From assembly GCF_007827595.1 (NCBI RefSeq), contig NZ_VISR01000013.1, positions 175,277 through 239,276 on the forward strand: a stretch of DNA of 64,000 bases, in the 5' to 3' direction. Positions within the stretch are counted from its first letter, which is position 1. The number at the start of each line of letters is the position of its first letter. The position numbers and the translations under genes are program-made. This DNA comes from Streptomyces sp. BK340. GTDB lineage: Bacteria; Actinomycetota; Actinomycetes; Streptomycetales; Streptomycetaceae. Below the pieces are notes generated by a model, which saw only the letters and a program-made list of their open reading frames with translations, searched no databases and was not told where the DNA came from. Shown piece by piece: positions 52,029 to 61,568 of this stretch.

Positions 52029-53873
52029 TCAGCCCGGATAGACCGGCGCGGTCCCGTCCTTGTCCACCTTCTGCCACTGGGCCCCGGACGGCAGCCGTAC
52101 GATCCCGTCCTCCGAGTAGGCCACCAGCGGCACCCGTTCGTCCTCGGACGCGGCGATCGCCTTCACACCCGACAGGGCCGCGGGCGCCGGACCGTCCAGG
52201 GTGGAGCCGTCGACCTGGACGTACCGCATCTGGTGCACGCCCCCCTGCTCCAGGCCGACCACGACCAGTCGGCTGTCCCCGGCCCAGGACATGGCCGTGA
52301 CCTGCTCCAGATCGGGGGCCGCGGAGCGCAGTTCGAGGACCGCGGGACGGGCCCCCGACCTGTCGTCGCGCTCGATCCGGCCGATGAGCAGGGACTGCTG
52401 CTTGTCGTCCTTCTCCACGACCAGCGCGACCCGCACCCCGTCGGCGGCCACCCGCACGTCACGGATGCGTCCGGGCAGATCCGGGATGCTGACCTCCACC
52501 GGCTTGCCGACGCCCTGCTCGAGGACGTACAGCTTCGGATGGCGCGGGTCGCGGTCGGCCACCCACAGATCGCCGCGCGCGTCCCAACTCGGCGTGGTCA
52601 GGCGGTCGGTCGGGGTCGCCCCCTGACTGCCGACCACCGCTTCCCCGAGCGAACCGCCCGATGCCAGCGAGGTCACGTACAGCGCCTTCCCGTCGGCGCC
52701 GATCCCGGCCACGGTGCGCTCGTCCCGCGAGACGGCCACCGACTGCAGCTCCTTCTCGGCCTCTCCCAGCGGGCCGGGCACCGGGACGGCGCCGGTCCCC
52801 GCACTCCCGGTGGGCAGCCGCACCAGGTGGTGCTTGCCGTCGAGGAAGTACAGGTACTCGGGGCGCTGGGCCGAGGCGTGCCAGGCGGCGGACTCGGCAC
52901 GCTCCTCGGTGAGGTCGCACAGCCGGTGTCCGCCGGGGCCCTGCAGCTCGACCGACTCCAGCGTCGGCGTCAGGCTCCGCAACGTGAACAGCAACTGGGT
53001 CGCCATCTCCCTGCACTTGGCGGACCCGGCCCGGGAGGCCTTGGAGTTCAGCGGCACCGTCAGTCTGTTCTGGTCGTCCGGCGTCAGCCCCGACGCGCCC
53101 TTCTGCAGGGCCGTACCGGTCGGGAAGCTGGACCTGACCACCGGCTCCAGCCATCTGGTCGGCCCGCTCAGCACCGACCGCACCATCTGGGTCATCGGGT
53201 CCACCGTGCTGCGGACGAACACCGGATCGGCGACCGCCACCGGCTGCCCGGTCGCCCCGACCGTTGTGGTGGAGGCGAAGTAGTACTTGTTGACGGACGT
53301 GTAGTTGCGCTGGAAGTCCGACTTGCCCATGACGACGCCCTGGGGCAGCGTGTCGATGCGCCACTGGCCGCTCTTGCCGTCCTTGGTGAGGTGCACCTTC
53401 TTGCTGTAGGACCCGGCGGCGGGCCGGTACGCCTGCTCCCCGTCGACCTTGGCGACCATGCTGCCCGTCAGGACGTAGGTGAGGCTGCTGGTGTCGACCG
53501 CCTCCCGGCCGCCGCCGGACGGCTGGGCGGGAACGGCACTCGGCCCGTTCGCGAGGACGGTGGCCGACTGCTCCGGCCGCCAGGTGCGCGCGGCATCGGC
53601 CGTCAGATACTTGCGGGCGGTGTCGTACTGCGGATCGTCGCTGGTCAGGGCCTCCAGGAAGCCCTGCATGATCTCGCCGGGCTCGGCGTCCTCGGCGGGC
53701 GGCATGGCGAACACGCGGACCCCGGTGTCCTGCCGGGGCGTGGACTCGACGTCCCGCAGATCCCCGCTGTCGGGCATCGAGGCGCACCCGGCCAGCAGAA
53801 CGGCCCCACAGGCCGCGTAGGCCACCGCGCGTCCCGGCTTACGCCGGACGCCCCCCTCGCGGTCAGCGCCCAC
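52029..53873 (-). CDS. lpqB: lipoprotein LpqB of the MtrAB system
   Basis: A lipoprotein of 614 residues. The signal peptide ends in lipobox LLAGC with C30. A GerMN-like domain follows (PAEDAEPGEIMQGFLEALT and VLSGPTRWLEPVV), then a beta-propeller-like C-terminal part. In mycobacteria LpqB sits outside the membrane and modulates the sensor kinase MtrB. The start is GTG 53873, with GGGGAGG six bases upstream, inside the end of mtrB (11-bp overlap), so the genes are co-translated. Confidence 0.93.
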   Translation of the reverse strand: MGADREGGVRRKPGRAVAYAACGAVLLAGCASMPDSGDLRDVESTPRQDTGVRVFAMPPAEDAEPGEIMQGFLEALTSDDPQYDTARKYLTADAARTWRPEQSATVLANGPSAVPAQPSGGGREAVDTSSLTYVLTGSMVAKVDGEQAYRPAAGSYSKKVHLTKDGKSGQWRIDTLPQGVVMGKSDFQRNYTSVNKYYFASTTTVGATGQPVAVADPVFVRSTVDPMTQMVRSVLSGPTRWLEPVVRSSFPTGTALQKGASGLTPDDQNRLTVPLNSKASRAGSAKCREMATQLLFTLRSLTPTLESVELQGPGGHRLCDLTEERAESAAWHASAQRPEYLYFLDGKHHLVRLPTGSAGTGAVPVPGPLGEAEKELQSVAVSRDERTVAGIGADGKALYVTSLASGGSLGEAVVGSQGATPTDRLTTPSWDARGDLWVADRDPRHPKLYVLEQGVGKPVEVSIPDLPGRIRDVRVAADGVRVALVVEKDDKQQSLLIGRIERDDRSGARPAVLELRSAAPDLEQVTAMSWAGDSRLVVVGLEQGGVHQMRYVQVDGSTLDGPAPAALSGVKAIAASEDERVPLVAYSEDGIVRLPSGAQWQKVDKDGTAPVYPG

Positions 53874-55944
53874 GAAATGCCTCCCCTGGCTCGGTCGAGT
53901 CCTTGGGCCCGGCCGGATCCGGACGGCCCGCGTGTGTGTCGGATGGGGGACCGGCCGCGATCCTGTCGTCGGGGCGCCGTGCGCCCCCGGCGGGCCGGGG
54001 AACCACACGCGCGCCGTTGCCGGGCAGCGCGGTCGGGGTGACGGAGGCCATCCGCGGGGCGATCGGTGCGCGCGCGGGCAGTGGCGGCGCCTGGCCGCCG
54101 CCCGGCTGCACCGGAACGGTCGCCCGCTTCTCCTCGCCCCCATGGGGCAGGCCGGCGTCGTCGAGCCCGCGGTTGCGCCGCGAGTCCTTGGGTTCCAGCG
54201 GTATCGGAGAGCCGCGCAGCGGTTCGTCCGCGGTCCGCGGCAGCGTCAGCCGGAACTGCGAGCCGCCGCCCGGTTCGCCCCAGGCCTGCAGCCAGCCGCC
54301 GTGCAGTCGGGCGTCCTCCAGGGCGATCGACAGCCCGAGGCCCGTGCCGCCGGTGGTACGCGCGCGTGCCGGGTCGGCCCGCCAGAAGCGGCTGAAGACG
54401 CGGGTCGCCTCGCCGGGCTTGAGTCCTACGCCGTAGTCGCGCACCGCGATGGCGACCGCGCCGCCCGCGGAGGCCAGCTTGACGACGACGTCCTTGCCCT
54501 CGCCGTGCTCGACGGCGTTGACGACGAGGTTGCGCAGTACGCGCTCCAGCCGCCGGGCGTCGGCCTCGGCGACCACGGGCTGCTGGTCACCGACGACGCG
54601 TATGTGGGTGCCCTTGCGCTCGGCGAGCGGCTCGGCGCCGCCGACGACCCGCCGCACGACCTCCCTGAGGTCTATCGGCTCGGCCTCCAGCGCCGCGGCA
54701 CCGGCGTCGAAGCGACTGATCTCCAGCAGGTCCGCGAGCAGTGACTCGAACCGGTCCAGCTGGTCGGCGAGCAGCTCGGCCGACCGTGCGGTGACCGGAT
54801 CGAAGTCCTCGCGGGCCTCGTGGATGACGTCGGCGGCCATCCGCACGGTCGTCAGCGGCGTACGCAGCTCGTGCGACACGTCGGAGACGAACCGCCGCTG
54901 CATCCGCGACAGGTCCTCCAGCTGCTGGATCTTCAGCTGCAGGTTCTGCGCCATCTTGTTGAACGCCTCGCCCAGCCGGGCGATGTCGTCCTCACCGGTG
55001 ACCTTCATCCGCTCCTGCAGCCGCCCGGCGGACAGCCGCTCCGCGATCCCGGCCGCCATCCGCACCGGAGTGACGACCTGCCGCACCACCAGCCAGGCGA
55101 TGGCGCCCAGGAGTACGACGACGAAGAGCCCGGCGGTCGCCAGCGTGCCCTTGACCAGGCTGAGCGACTTCTCCTCCTGTGTGAGCGGGAAGAGGTAGTA
55201 CAGCTCGTAGGGGTGGCCGTTGGGGTCGTTGACCTGCTTGCCGATGACCAGCGCCGGCTGGGACTCCTTGCCGTTGGAGTAGACGATCCGGGTGTAGCTC
55301 TGGGCGGCCGTCGTACTGCTGTTGATCCGGTCGCGCAGGTCGGCGGGCACGCTGGAGGAGGGGTCGACGTATCCGGAGCCGCGCGGGCTGCGCCCGCCGC
55401 CACTGTCGTCGCCCACAGGGAGCGTCACCACGTCGAAGGCACCGGCACCACCGCTGGAGAGCGACTCCACGAGATCGCTCATCCACGGGATGACGTTCTG
55501 CGACTGCCGTCCGTCGGCCGTCTCGGTGCCGTCACCGCTGCCGGTACCCGTGCCGCCGACTGCCTCGTCGGCCTTCTGCTTGGCCACCGCGAACCCGCCG
55601 GTGGCCTGGCTCTGCGAAGCCTTCACCTTCGCGTCCAGCAGGCCGTTGCGCACCTGCCCGATCACGACGAAGCCCAGCAGCAGGACGACACCCAGCGACA
55701 TCAGCAGTGTCGTGGCGACGACCCGCAGCTGGATGTTGCGCCGCCACAGCCGCATGACGGGCAGCAGCGGACGGCGCACCCAGCGCATGAACAGGCGGAC
55801 GACCGGGCTGCCCTGGACCCCGCCCTGCAGCAGCCCGCCCTCGAAGAAGCGTCCCCAGCCCGAACCCGCCGCCTTCCGGCCGACAGGCCGCCCCGGACGG
55901 GCCCCGGACCGGCCGGGAGCCGAAGCGGTCCTGTCCCCGGACAT
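53863..55944 (-). CDS. mtrB: sensor histidine kinase MtrB
   Basis: A kinase of 693 residues: first membrane segment at 73-97, an external sensor of about 170 residues, second membrane segment at 268-289, a HAMP domain to about 342, the phosphoacceptor H358 in SDVSHELRTPL, then the ATPase domain (LRNLVVNAVEHGEG, GGTGLGLSIA). A Pro/Ala-rich tail of about 115 residues follows the kinase. With MtrA it coordinates cell-wall growth, division and, in Streptomyces, development and antibiotic production. The start is ATG 55944, one base after the mtrA stop. Confidence 0.95.
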   Translation of the reverse strand: MSGDRTASAPGRSGARPGRPVGRKAAGSGWGRFFEGGLLQGGVQGSPVVRLFMRWVRRPLLPVMRLWRRNIQLRVVATTLLMSLGVVLLLGFVVIGQVRNGLLDAKVKASQSQATGGFAVAKQKADEAVGGTGTGSGDGTETADGRQSQNVIPWMSDLVESLSSGGAGAFDVVTLPVGDDSGGGRSPRGSGYVDPSSSVPADLRDRINSSTTAAQSYTRIVYSNGKESQPALVIGKQVNDPNGHPYELYYLFPLTQEEKSLSLVKGTLATAGLFVVVLLGAIAWLVVRQVVTPVRMAAGIAERLSAGRLQERMKVTGEDDIARLGEAFNKMAQNLQLKIQQLEDLSRMQRRFVSDVSHELRTPLTTVRMAADVIHEAREDFDPVTARSAELLADQLDRFESLLADLLEISRFDAGAAALEAEPIDLREVVRRVVGGAEPLAERKGTHIRVVGDQQPVVAEADARRLERVLRNLVVNAVEHGEGKDVVVKLASAGGAVAIAVRDYGVGLKPGEATRVFSRFWRADPARARTTGGTGLGLSIALEDARLHGGWLQAWGEPGGGSQFRLTLPRTADEPLRGSPIPLEPKDSRRNRGLDDAGLPHGGEEKRATVPVQPGGGQAPPLPARAPIAPRMASVTPTALPGNGARVVPRPAGGARRPDDRIAAGPPSDTHAGRPDPAGPKDSTEPGEAFRGR

Positions 55945-55945
55945 G

Positions 55946-56635
55946 TCAGCTCGGTCCGGCCTTGTAACCGACACCACGGACGGTCACCACGATCTCCGGC
56001 CGCTCCGGGTCCTTCTCGACCTTGGAGCGCAGCCGCTGGACGTGCACGTTGACGAGCCGCGTGTCAGCGGCGTGGCGATAGCCCCACACCTGCTCGAGCA
56101 GCACCTCACGCGTGAACACCTGCCACGGCTTGCGGGCCAGCGCGACCAGCAGGTCGAACTCCAGCGGGGTCAGCGCGATCGACTGCCCGTCCCGCTTCAC
56201 CGAGTGCCCGGCCACGTCGATGACCAGGTCACCGATGGTGAGCTGCTCCGGCGCCGGCTCCTCCGACCTCCTGAGCCGCGCCCGGATCCGGGCCACCAGC
56301 TCCTTCGGCTTGAACGGCTTCACGATGTAGTCGTCGGCGCCCGACTCCAGGCCCACGACGACATCGACGGTGTCGCTCTTGGCCGTGAGCATCACGATCG
56401 GCACCCCGGACTCCGCCCTGATCAGGCGGCACACCTCGATACCGTCCCGGCCGGGCAGCATCAGGTCGAGCAGCACCAGGTCGGGCTTGGACTCACGGAA
56501 AGCGGCCAGCGCCTTGTCGCCGTCGGCTACGAAAGACGGCTCAAAACCTTCACCACGCAGCACGATGCCGAGCATCTCGGCCAGTGCGGTGTCGTCGTCG
56601 ACGACAAGGACTCGTCCCTTCATAAACGACATCAT
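55946..56635 (-). CDS. mtrA: response regulator MtrA
   Basis: An OmpR-family regulator of 229 residues, with phosphoacceptor about D57 in LVLLDLMLPGRDG and a winged-helix domain ending in VTVRGVGYKAGPS. It is the DNA-binding partner of MtrB, and the sequence is almost invariant among Streptomyces. The start is ATG 56635; ATG 56632 and ATG 56623 lie in the same frame and cannot be excluded. It is the first gene of mtrA-mtrB-lpqB. Confidence 0.96.
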   Translation of the reverse strand: MMSFMKGRVLVVDDDTALAEMLGIVLRGEGFEPSFVADGDKALAAFRESKPDLVLLDLMLPGRDGIEVCRLIRAESGVPIVMLTAKSDTVDVVVGLESGADDYIVKPFKPKELVARIRARLRRSEEPAPEQLTIGDLVIDVAGHSVKRDGQSIALTPLEFDLLVALARKPWQVFTREVLLEQVWGYRHAADTRLVNVHVQRLRSKVEKDPERPEIVVTVRGVGYKAGPS

Positions 56636-56674
56636 CCCATTCTCGTAACAGCGACAGGCGCCCTGGTGAGGGAG

Positions 56675-56709
56675 GTCACGGCCTCGTGACGATAGTCGTA
56701 GGAGGCCGT
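56675..56709. promoter_or_regulatory. nested dyads upstream of mtrA
   Basis: GTCACG-GCCT-CGTGAC (56675-56690) is a 6-bp dyad. It overlaps a wider 8-bp inverted repeat, ACGGCCTC (56678-56685) with GAGGCCGT (56702-56709). The two are mutually exclusive as RNA hairpins and lie 40-75 bp upstream of the mtrA start. Operator or leader structure are both possible. The rest of the 296-bp gap (56636-56931) shows nothing else I can name. Confidence 0.4.
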
Positions 56710-56931
56710 CACTGTCTGCCCTCGTCCGCCGACATTGATGTCGATGACGGATGTCGGCCACCCGGCGCACCCACCGCCGAGGTCGGTTCCACGGCGATGT
56801 ACGGCATAAACCACCCCATGGTCCCCGGAAAGGGCGAACCCGGCACGCGGACCGTATGGGGGCGAGGCAGCCCTGATGAGATCACCACAGGTGGAGGGAT
56901 CGTTGCCGTTGAGCGGCGCGGCATCCTCCCC

Positions 56932-58074
56932 CTAGTTGATCGTCGCCCCGCGCGACCTGGCACACAGCTGCGCGAGTGCCTCGGCCGTCACAGGAGAGAC
57001 GGCTCCCTCCTCGGTGACGATCGCCGTCACCAACTCGGGCGGCGTCACGTCGAACGCCGGGTTGTACGCCTGCGTCCCCAGGGGTGCCACCGGAATCCCG
57101 CCTCCTGCTCCCGTCACCGCAACCTGGGGCGCGGTGACCTCGGTGACCTCGAAACCGGGGCGCTGCTCGACCTCTATGGACGCCCCGTCCGGCGTCTGCG
57201 GGTCGACCGTCGTCACCGGCGCCACGACGATGAACGGCACATGGTGGTAGCGCGCGAGCACCGCGAGCGGATAGCTCCCCACCTTGTTCGCCACCGAGCC
57301 GTCGGCCGCGATCCGGTCCGCCCCGATGAGCACCGCGTCCACGTCACCCGCCGCGAACAGCGAACCGGCCGCGTTGTCGGTGAGCAAGGTGTACGCCATG
57401 CCGTGGCGGGCCGCCTCGTACGCCGTCAGACGAGCGCCTTGCAGCAGCGGGCGCGTCTCGTCCACCCACAGCCGCCGAAGCTGCCCCGCACGGTGCGCCG
57501 CGAGAGCCACCGCGAACGCCGTGCCCTCCCCGCCCGACACCAGCGATCCGCTGTTGCAGTGCGTCAGGATCCGGTGCCCGCCGCCCGGCAGCAGCTCGTC
57601 CAGGAGCGCCAGGCCGTGGGCGGCCATCCGGGCGCTGGCCTCGGCGTCCTCCCGGTGCAGCGTCCGCGCGGCGGTCAGCGCCGCCGTCGCCGCCTCGGCG
57701 GTGTCGCCGGTGCTCGCGAGCCCCGCGCGATAGGCGGACTCGGCTCGGCGCACCCCCACGGAGAGGTTCACCGCGGTCGGCCGGGCACCTTCGAGCGCCC
57801 GCGCGGCCTCCTCAACGTCGAAGCCCCGCGCGGCGGCGAGCGCGACGCCGTACGCCCCCGCGATCCCGAGCAGCGGCGCTCCGCGCACGGCGAGCGAACG
57901 GATCGCCTCCACCAGCGCGGGCGCGTCCGTGCACACCAGCTCGACCTCTTCGCCGGGCAGCCTCGTCTGGTCGAGAAGGACCAGCACAGGACCTTCGGGT
58001 GGTTCCTCCCATCGGAGCACAGGTATCTCGGTCGGCCGCTTGTCCTCGCCGGTTTGCGCGTACTGATCAGCCAT
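56932..58074 (-). CDS. mtnA: S-methyl-5-thioribose-1-phosphate isomerase
   Basis: A protein of 380 residues of the methionine salvage pathway, converting 5-methylthioribose-1-phosphate to methylthioribulose-1-phosphate. The eIF2B-like fold shows AVRGAPLLGIAGAYG, the catalytic cysteine in ILTHCNSGSL and the catalytic aspartate in IGADRIAADGSVANKVGS. The start is ATG 58074. No other salvage genes are adjacent. Confidence 0.92.
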   Translation of the reverse strand: MADQYAQTGEDKRPTEIPVLRWEEPPEGPVLVLLDQTRLPGEEVELVCTDAPALVEAIRSLAVRGAPLLGIAGAYGVALAAARGFDVEEAARALEGARPTAVNLSVGVRRAESAYRAGLASTGDTAEAATAALTAARTLHREDAEASARMAAHGLALLDELLPGGGHRILTHCNSGSLVSGGEGTAFAVALAAHRAGQLRRLWVDETRPLLQGARLTAYEAARHGMAYTLLTDNAAGSLFAAGDVDAVLIGADRIAADGSVANKVGSYPLAVLARYHHVPFIVVAPVTTVDPQTPDGASIEVEQRPGFEVTEVTAPQVAVTGAGGGIPVAPLGTQAYNPAFDVTPPELVTAIVTEEGAVSPVTAEALAQLCARSRGATIN

Positions 58075-58214
58075 GCGGTCAGTCTGCCCCCTATCCGGCG
58101 GACAATTGAAGGCGTCCAGCCCCTACCGCGGCCGGTCACGCGACGACCACCCCATGGCACGATGTCTGCCAACCTGCCGCCGCGACCGCGGACGGGCACC
58201 GTAGAGGAGCATCG

Positions 58215-59591
58215 ATGACAGACACTCCGGGCTGGGCCTCGCCCGGATCCGCCCCGTCGCCCGACGGGCGGGAACCCGGCGCGTCCGGCCCCGCCGAGCC
58301 CACCGACCGTCCCGGCCCCGCCGAGCCGGCCGCGCAGCCCGGCACAGACCCGCAGGGTCCGGGCCCGAAGTGGTCCAAGGAACAGCCGCCGCCCGGTCAG
58401 TGGTCCGCGCCCACGGGCCCGCCGAGCCCCGGTCAGGCCCCGCCACCTCCACCGCCCGGCCCGGGGGGCTGGGGCGGCGGGTACGGCGCCGGACAGCCCG
58501 GTGGGCACCAAGGCGGCTCCTACGGCGGTCCTCCCGGCGGCTACGGCACCCCCGGCTACGGAGCCTGGGGCGGCGGCTGGGGCGGTCCCCCGCCCGCCGC
58601 CAAGCCCGGCGTGATCCCGCTGCGCCCGCTCGGCGTCGGCGAGATCCTCGACGGTGCCGTCTCCACCATGCGCACCTACTGGCGCACGGTCCTCGGCATC
58701 TCGCTCACCGTCTCGGTCCTCACCCAGCTGAGCGTGATCCTCCTGCAGGGCCTCCTGTTGAAGGACAGCGCGACCACCAGCGCCCTCAACGACCGCAGCG
58801 CCACGCCGAGCGAGATACTCCAGGCCGTGGGCGCGCTGATGGCCGGCACCGGTCTCGTGGCCGTCATCACCGTTGTCGGCACCATCGTCGCGACCGCCCT
58901 GCTCACCACGGTCACCAGCCGCGCCGTCCTCGGCAAGCCGGTCAGCACCGGCGAGGCCTGGCGGGACGCCCGCCCGCAGGTGCCGAAGCTGTTCGGCCTG
59001 CTCCTCCTGCTGGGCCTCATCTCCGTCGGTGTGCTGCTCTGCGGCGCACTGCCCGGCATCCTCGTCGCCGTCGCCGGCGGAAACACGGCAGCCAGCATCG
59101 CGGTCGTCGTCCTGGGCGTACTCGCCGCCGCCGTCGTCGCGGTGTGGCTGACGGTCCGCTTCTCCCTGGCCTCGCCCGCGCTGATGCTGGAACGGCAGAG
59201 CATCGTGAAGTCGATGAGCCGCTCCGCGAAGCTGGTCCGCGGCTCCTGGTGGCGCGTCCTCGGCATCCAGCTGCTCGCCGGGCTCATCGCCAACATCGTC
59301 TCGTCGCTCGTCGTGATCCCCTTCACCCTCGTGGCGGCCGCCGTCAGCGGCGACGGGACGGTGGGCCTCTTCTCCCCCGACGCCCCGAGCCCCGGCTGGA
59401 GCTTCCTGATCATCAGCGGCATCGGTTCGGTGATCGGCACCATGATCACGCTCCCGATCAACGCGGGCGTCATCGTGCTCCTGTACATCGACCAGCGCAT
59501 CCGCCGCGAGGCCCTCGACCTCGAACTGGCCCGCGCCGCCGGCGTCCAGGACTACGGCACCGGCACCCCCGGCCCCGTCCCGGGGAGCTGA
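58215..59591 (+). CDS. membrane protein with GPDPase-type membrane domain
   Basis: A protein of 458 residues. The first 130 are Pro/Gly/Gln-rich and disordered. A domain like the membrane part of glycerophosphodiester phosphodiesterases follows, opening with IPLRPLGVGEILDGAVSTMRTYWR and containing about six membrane segments and the motif RSAKLVRGSWWRVLGIQ. No catalytic domain is present. The start is ATG 58215, with GAGGAG five bases upstream. It heads a five-gene operon with MoxR and DUF58, a group linked to membrane-protein folding or envelope stress. Confidence 0.8.
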   Translation: MTDTPGWASPGSAPSPDGREPGASGPAEPTDRPGPAEPAAQPGTDPQGPGPKWSKEQPPPGQWSAPTGPPSPGQAPPPPPPGPGGWGGGYGAGQPGGHQGGSYGGPPGGYGTPGYGAWGGGWGGPPPAAKPGVIPLRPLGVGEILDGAVSTMRTYWRTVLGISLTVSVLTQLSVILLQGLLLKDSATTSALNDRSATPSEILQAVGALMAGTGLVAVITVVGTIVATALLTTVTSRAVLGKPVSTGEAWRDARPQVPKLFGLLLLLGLISVGVLLCGALPGILVAVAGGNTAASIAVVVLGVLAAAVVAVWLTVRFSLASPALMLERQSIVKSMSRSAKLVRGSWWRVLGIQLLAGLIANIVSSLVVIPFTLVAAAVSGDGTVGLFSPDAPSPGWSFLIISGIGSVIGTMITLPINAGVIVLLYIDQRIRREALDLELARAAGVQDYGTGTPGPVPGS

Positions 59592-59595
59592 TGCG

Positions 59596-60378
59596 GTGAG
59601 CCTGACGGGGGGAGTTCTCACGGCGGCCCCGGCCCTGCCGGGCGCCGCCGGATCGGCCGTACGAGGCCTGTTGAGCGCGGCACACACCACGGTCCTGGCG
59701 GCCGGCGGCTCGGGCGACGAGCCGCCCGTGACCATCCCGCGCGATCCCGCACGGGAGGCGGCACGTCGTGAGCTGTCCAAGCGGATGTACCACGAGAACG
59801 ACCCCAGCCTGCTCCAGCGCGCCCTGAACGCCTTCTGGGACTGGCTGGACAAGCTGTTCAGCACCGCCGCCGCCGCGACACCCGGCGGCACGCTCGGCCT
59901 GCTCGTGGTCGTCCTGTTCGTCGTCGCCGTGCTGGCCGCCCTGTGGTGGCGCCTGGGCACCCCGCGCCGCCAACCGGTCTCCACCGCGGCCCTGTTCGAC
60001 GAGCGCCCCCGCAGCGCCGCCGAACACCGCGCGGCCGCCGAGGCACACGCCGCCCAGGGCCACTGGAACCAGGCCGTCCAGGAACGCATGCGGGCCATCG
60101 TCCGCTCCCTGGAGGAGCGAACCCTGCTCGACGCCCGACCCGGCCGCACCGCGGACGAAGCCGCTGCCGAGGCCGGCCGCACGCTCCCCGCGCACACGGA
60201 CCGACTGCGCTCCGCCGCCCGTGAGTTCGACGACGTCACATACGGCGGGCGCAGCGCGAGCCGGCAGTCGTACCAGCGGATCGCCGAACTCGACCGCGAC
60301 CTGGAACGCACCCGGCCGGTCCTCGCCGACAACGCCACCGGCACGGCCCGCAACACCAGCCAGGGGGCCGCCGAATGA
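59596..60378 (+). CDS. DUF4129 membrane protein
   Basis: A protein of 260 residues with one strong membrane segment (LGLLVVVLFVVAVLAALWW, about 99-117). A cytoplasmic DUF4129 domain follows, with GHWNQAVQERMRAIVRSLEE and SAAREFDDVTYGGRSAS. Function unknown. The start is GTG 59596, with GGGGAG eight bases upstream; it follows the previous gene by 4 bp and overlaps the next by 4 bp. Confidence 0.85.
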   Translation: MSLTGGVLTAAPALPGAAGSAVRGLLSAAHTTVLAAGGSGDEPPVTIPRDPAREAARRELSKRMYHENDPSLLQRALNAFWDWLDKLFSTAAAATPGGTLGLLVVVLFVVAVLAALWWRLGTPRRQPVSTAALFDERPRSAAEHRAAAEAHAAQGHWNQAVQERMRAIVRSLEERTLLDARPGRTADEAAAEAGRTLPAHTDRLRSAAREFDDVTYGGRSASRQSYQRIAELDRDLERTRPVLADNATGTARNTSQGAAE

Positions 60379-61568
60379 CCACCGAGGCCACCCTGCCGAC
60401 CACCTCGGCGTCGCCCACGGCCCGCCAGATCTGGACCCACGGGCGCGGCATCGCCCTCGCCGTCGTCCTGATCCTGATCGCTGCCGTCGCGATGGCCGCC
60501 GTCCGCTCCCAGACCCGGCACGGCGAACTCGACCCGCGCTCCGCAGACCCCTACGGCAGCCGCGCCGTCGCCGAACTCCTCGCCGACCGGGGCGTCTCCA
60601 CGCGCGTGGTCACCTCGCTCGGCGCGGCACGCGCCGCCGCCGGCCCGGACACCACGCTTCTCGTGGCCGTACCCGACCTTCTGACGCCCGGTCAACAGAC
60701 CAGGCTGCACTCGGCCGTGGCGGACTCCGGTGGCCGCACGGTCCTCGTCGCCGCCGGCGCCGCGTCCGTCGAGCGGCTCGCCCCCGGGGTCACCGCGGAC
60801 CCCGCCACCAGCCTCGACTCGACGCTCACCCCCGACTGCACGCTGCCCGAAGCCCGACGCGCGGGCAGCGCCGACACCGGCGGCATCCGCTACACCACCA
60901 CGCACCTCGACGCCGACTCCTGCTACCCCAGCGAACGCCTCGCCACCCTGCTCCGCCTTCCGGCGGCCTCCGGGGACGGCGACACCGTCGTGCTCGGCGC
61001 GCCCGACATCTTCTTCAACAAGCGCCTCGGCGAACAGGGCAACGCCTCGCTCGCCCTCCAACTCCTCGGCTCCCGCCCCCATCTGGTCTGGTACCTCCCC
61101 TCGCTCTCCGACGCGGCCACCGACACCGGCGAACGGAAGAGCTTCCTCGATCTGCTCCCCTCGGGCTGGCTCTGGGGCACCCTGCAGCTGTTCATCGCCG
61201 CTGCCCTCGCCGCCTTCTGGCGGGCACGCCGGTTCGGCCCCCTCGTGCCCGAGAGACTCCCCGTCGCGATCCGCGCCTCCGAAACCGCCGAAGGCCGCGC
61301 CCGCCTCTACCGCAAGGCCAACGCCCGCGACCGCGCGGCCGCCGCTCTTCGCTCCACCACCCGCACGCGCCTCGCCCCCCTCGTCGGCGTCCCCGTCGCC
61401 CAGGCGCACGCGCCCGAAGCTCTGCTCCCCGCCCTGTCCGCCCACCTCAAGGGCGACGGACAGGCCCTGCACTCAACTCTCTTCGGACCGCCGCCCGGCG
61501 ACGACGCGGCCCTCATCGCACTCACCGACCAACTCGACGCCCTCGAAAGAGAGGTACGCCGTCCATGA
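60375..61568 (+). CDS. DUF4350 membrane protein
   Basis: A protein of 397 residues with membrane segments at about 21-39 and 265-283. Between them is an external domain of DUF4350 type that opens DPYGSRAVAELLADRGVSTRVV. The C-terminal 110 residues are cytoplasmic. No enzymatic motif is seen. It overlaps both neighbours by ATGA, so production is coupled. Confidence 0.85.
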   Translation: MTTEATLPTTSASPTARQIWTHGRGIALAVVLILIAAVAMAAVRSQTRHGELDPRSADPYGSRAVAELLADRGVSTRVVTSLGAARAAAGPDTTLLVAVPDLLTPGQQTRLHSAVADSGGRTVLVAAGAASVERLAPGVTADPATSLDSTLTPDCTLPEARRAGSADTGGIRYTTTHLDADSCYPSERLATLLRLPAASGDGDTVVLGAPDIFFNKRLGEQGNASLALQLLGSRPHLVWYLPSLSDAATDTGERKSFLDLLPSGWLWGTLQLFIAAALAAFWRARRFGPLVPERLPVAIRASETAEGRARLYRKANARDRAAAALRSTTRTRLAPLVGVPVAQAHAPEALLPALSAHLKGDGQALHSTLFGPPPGDDAALIALTDQLDALEREVRRP

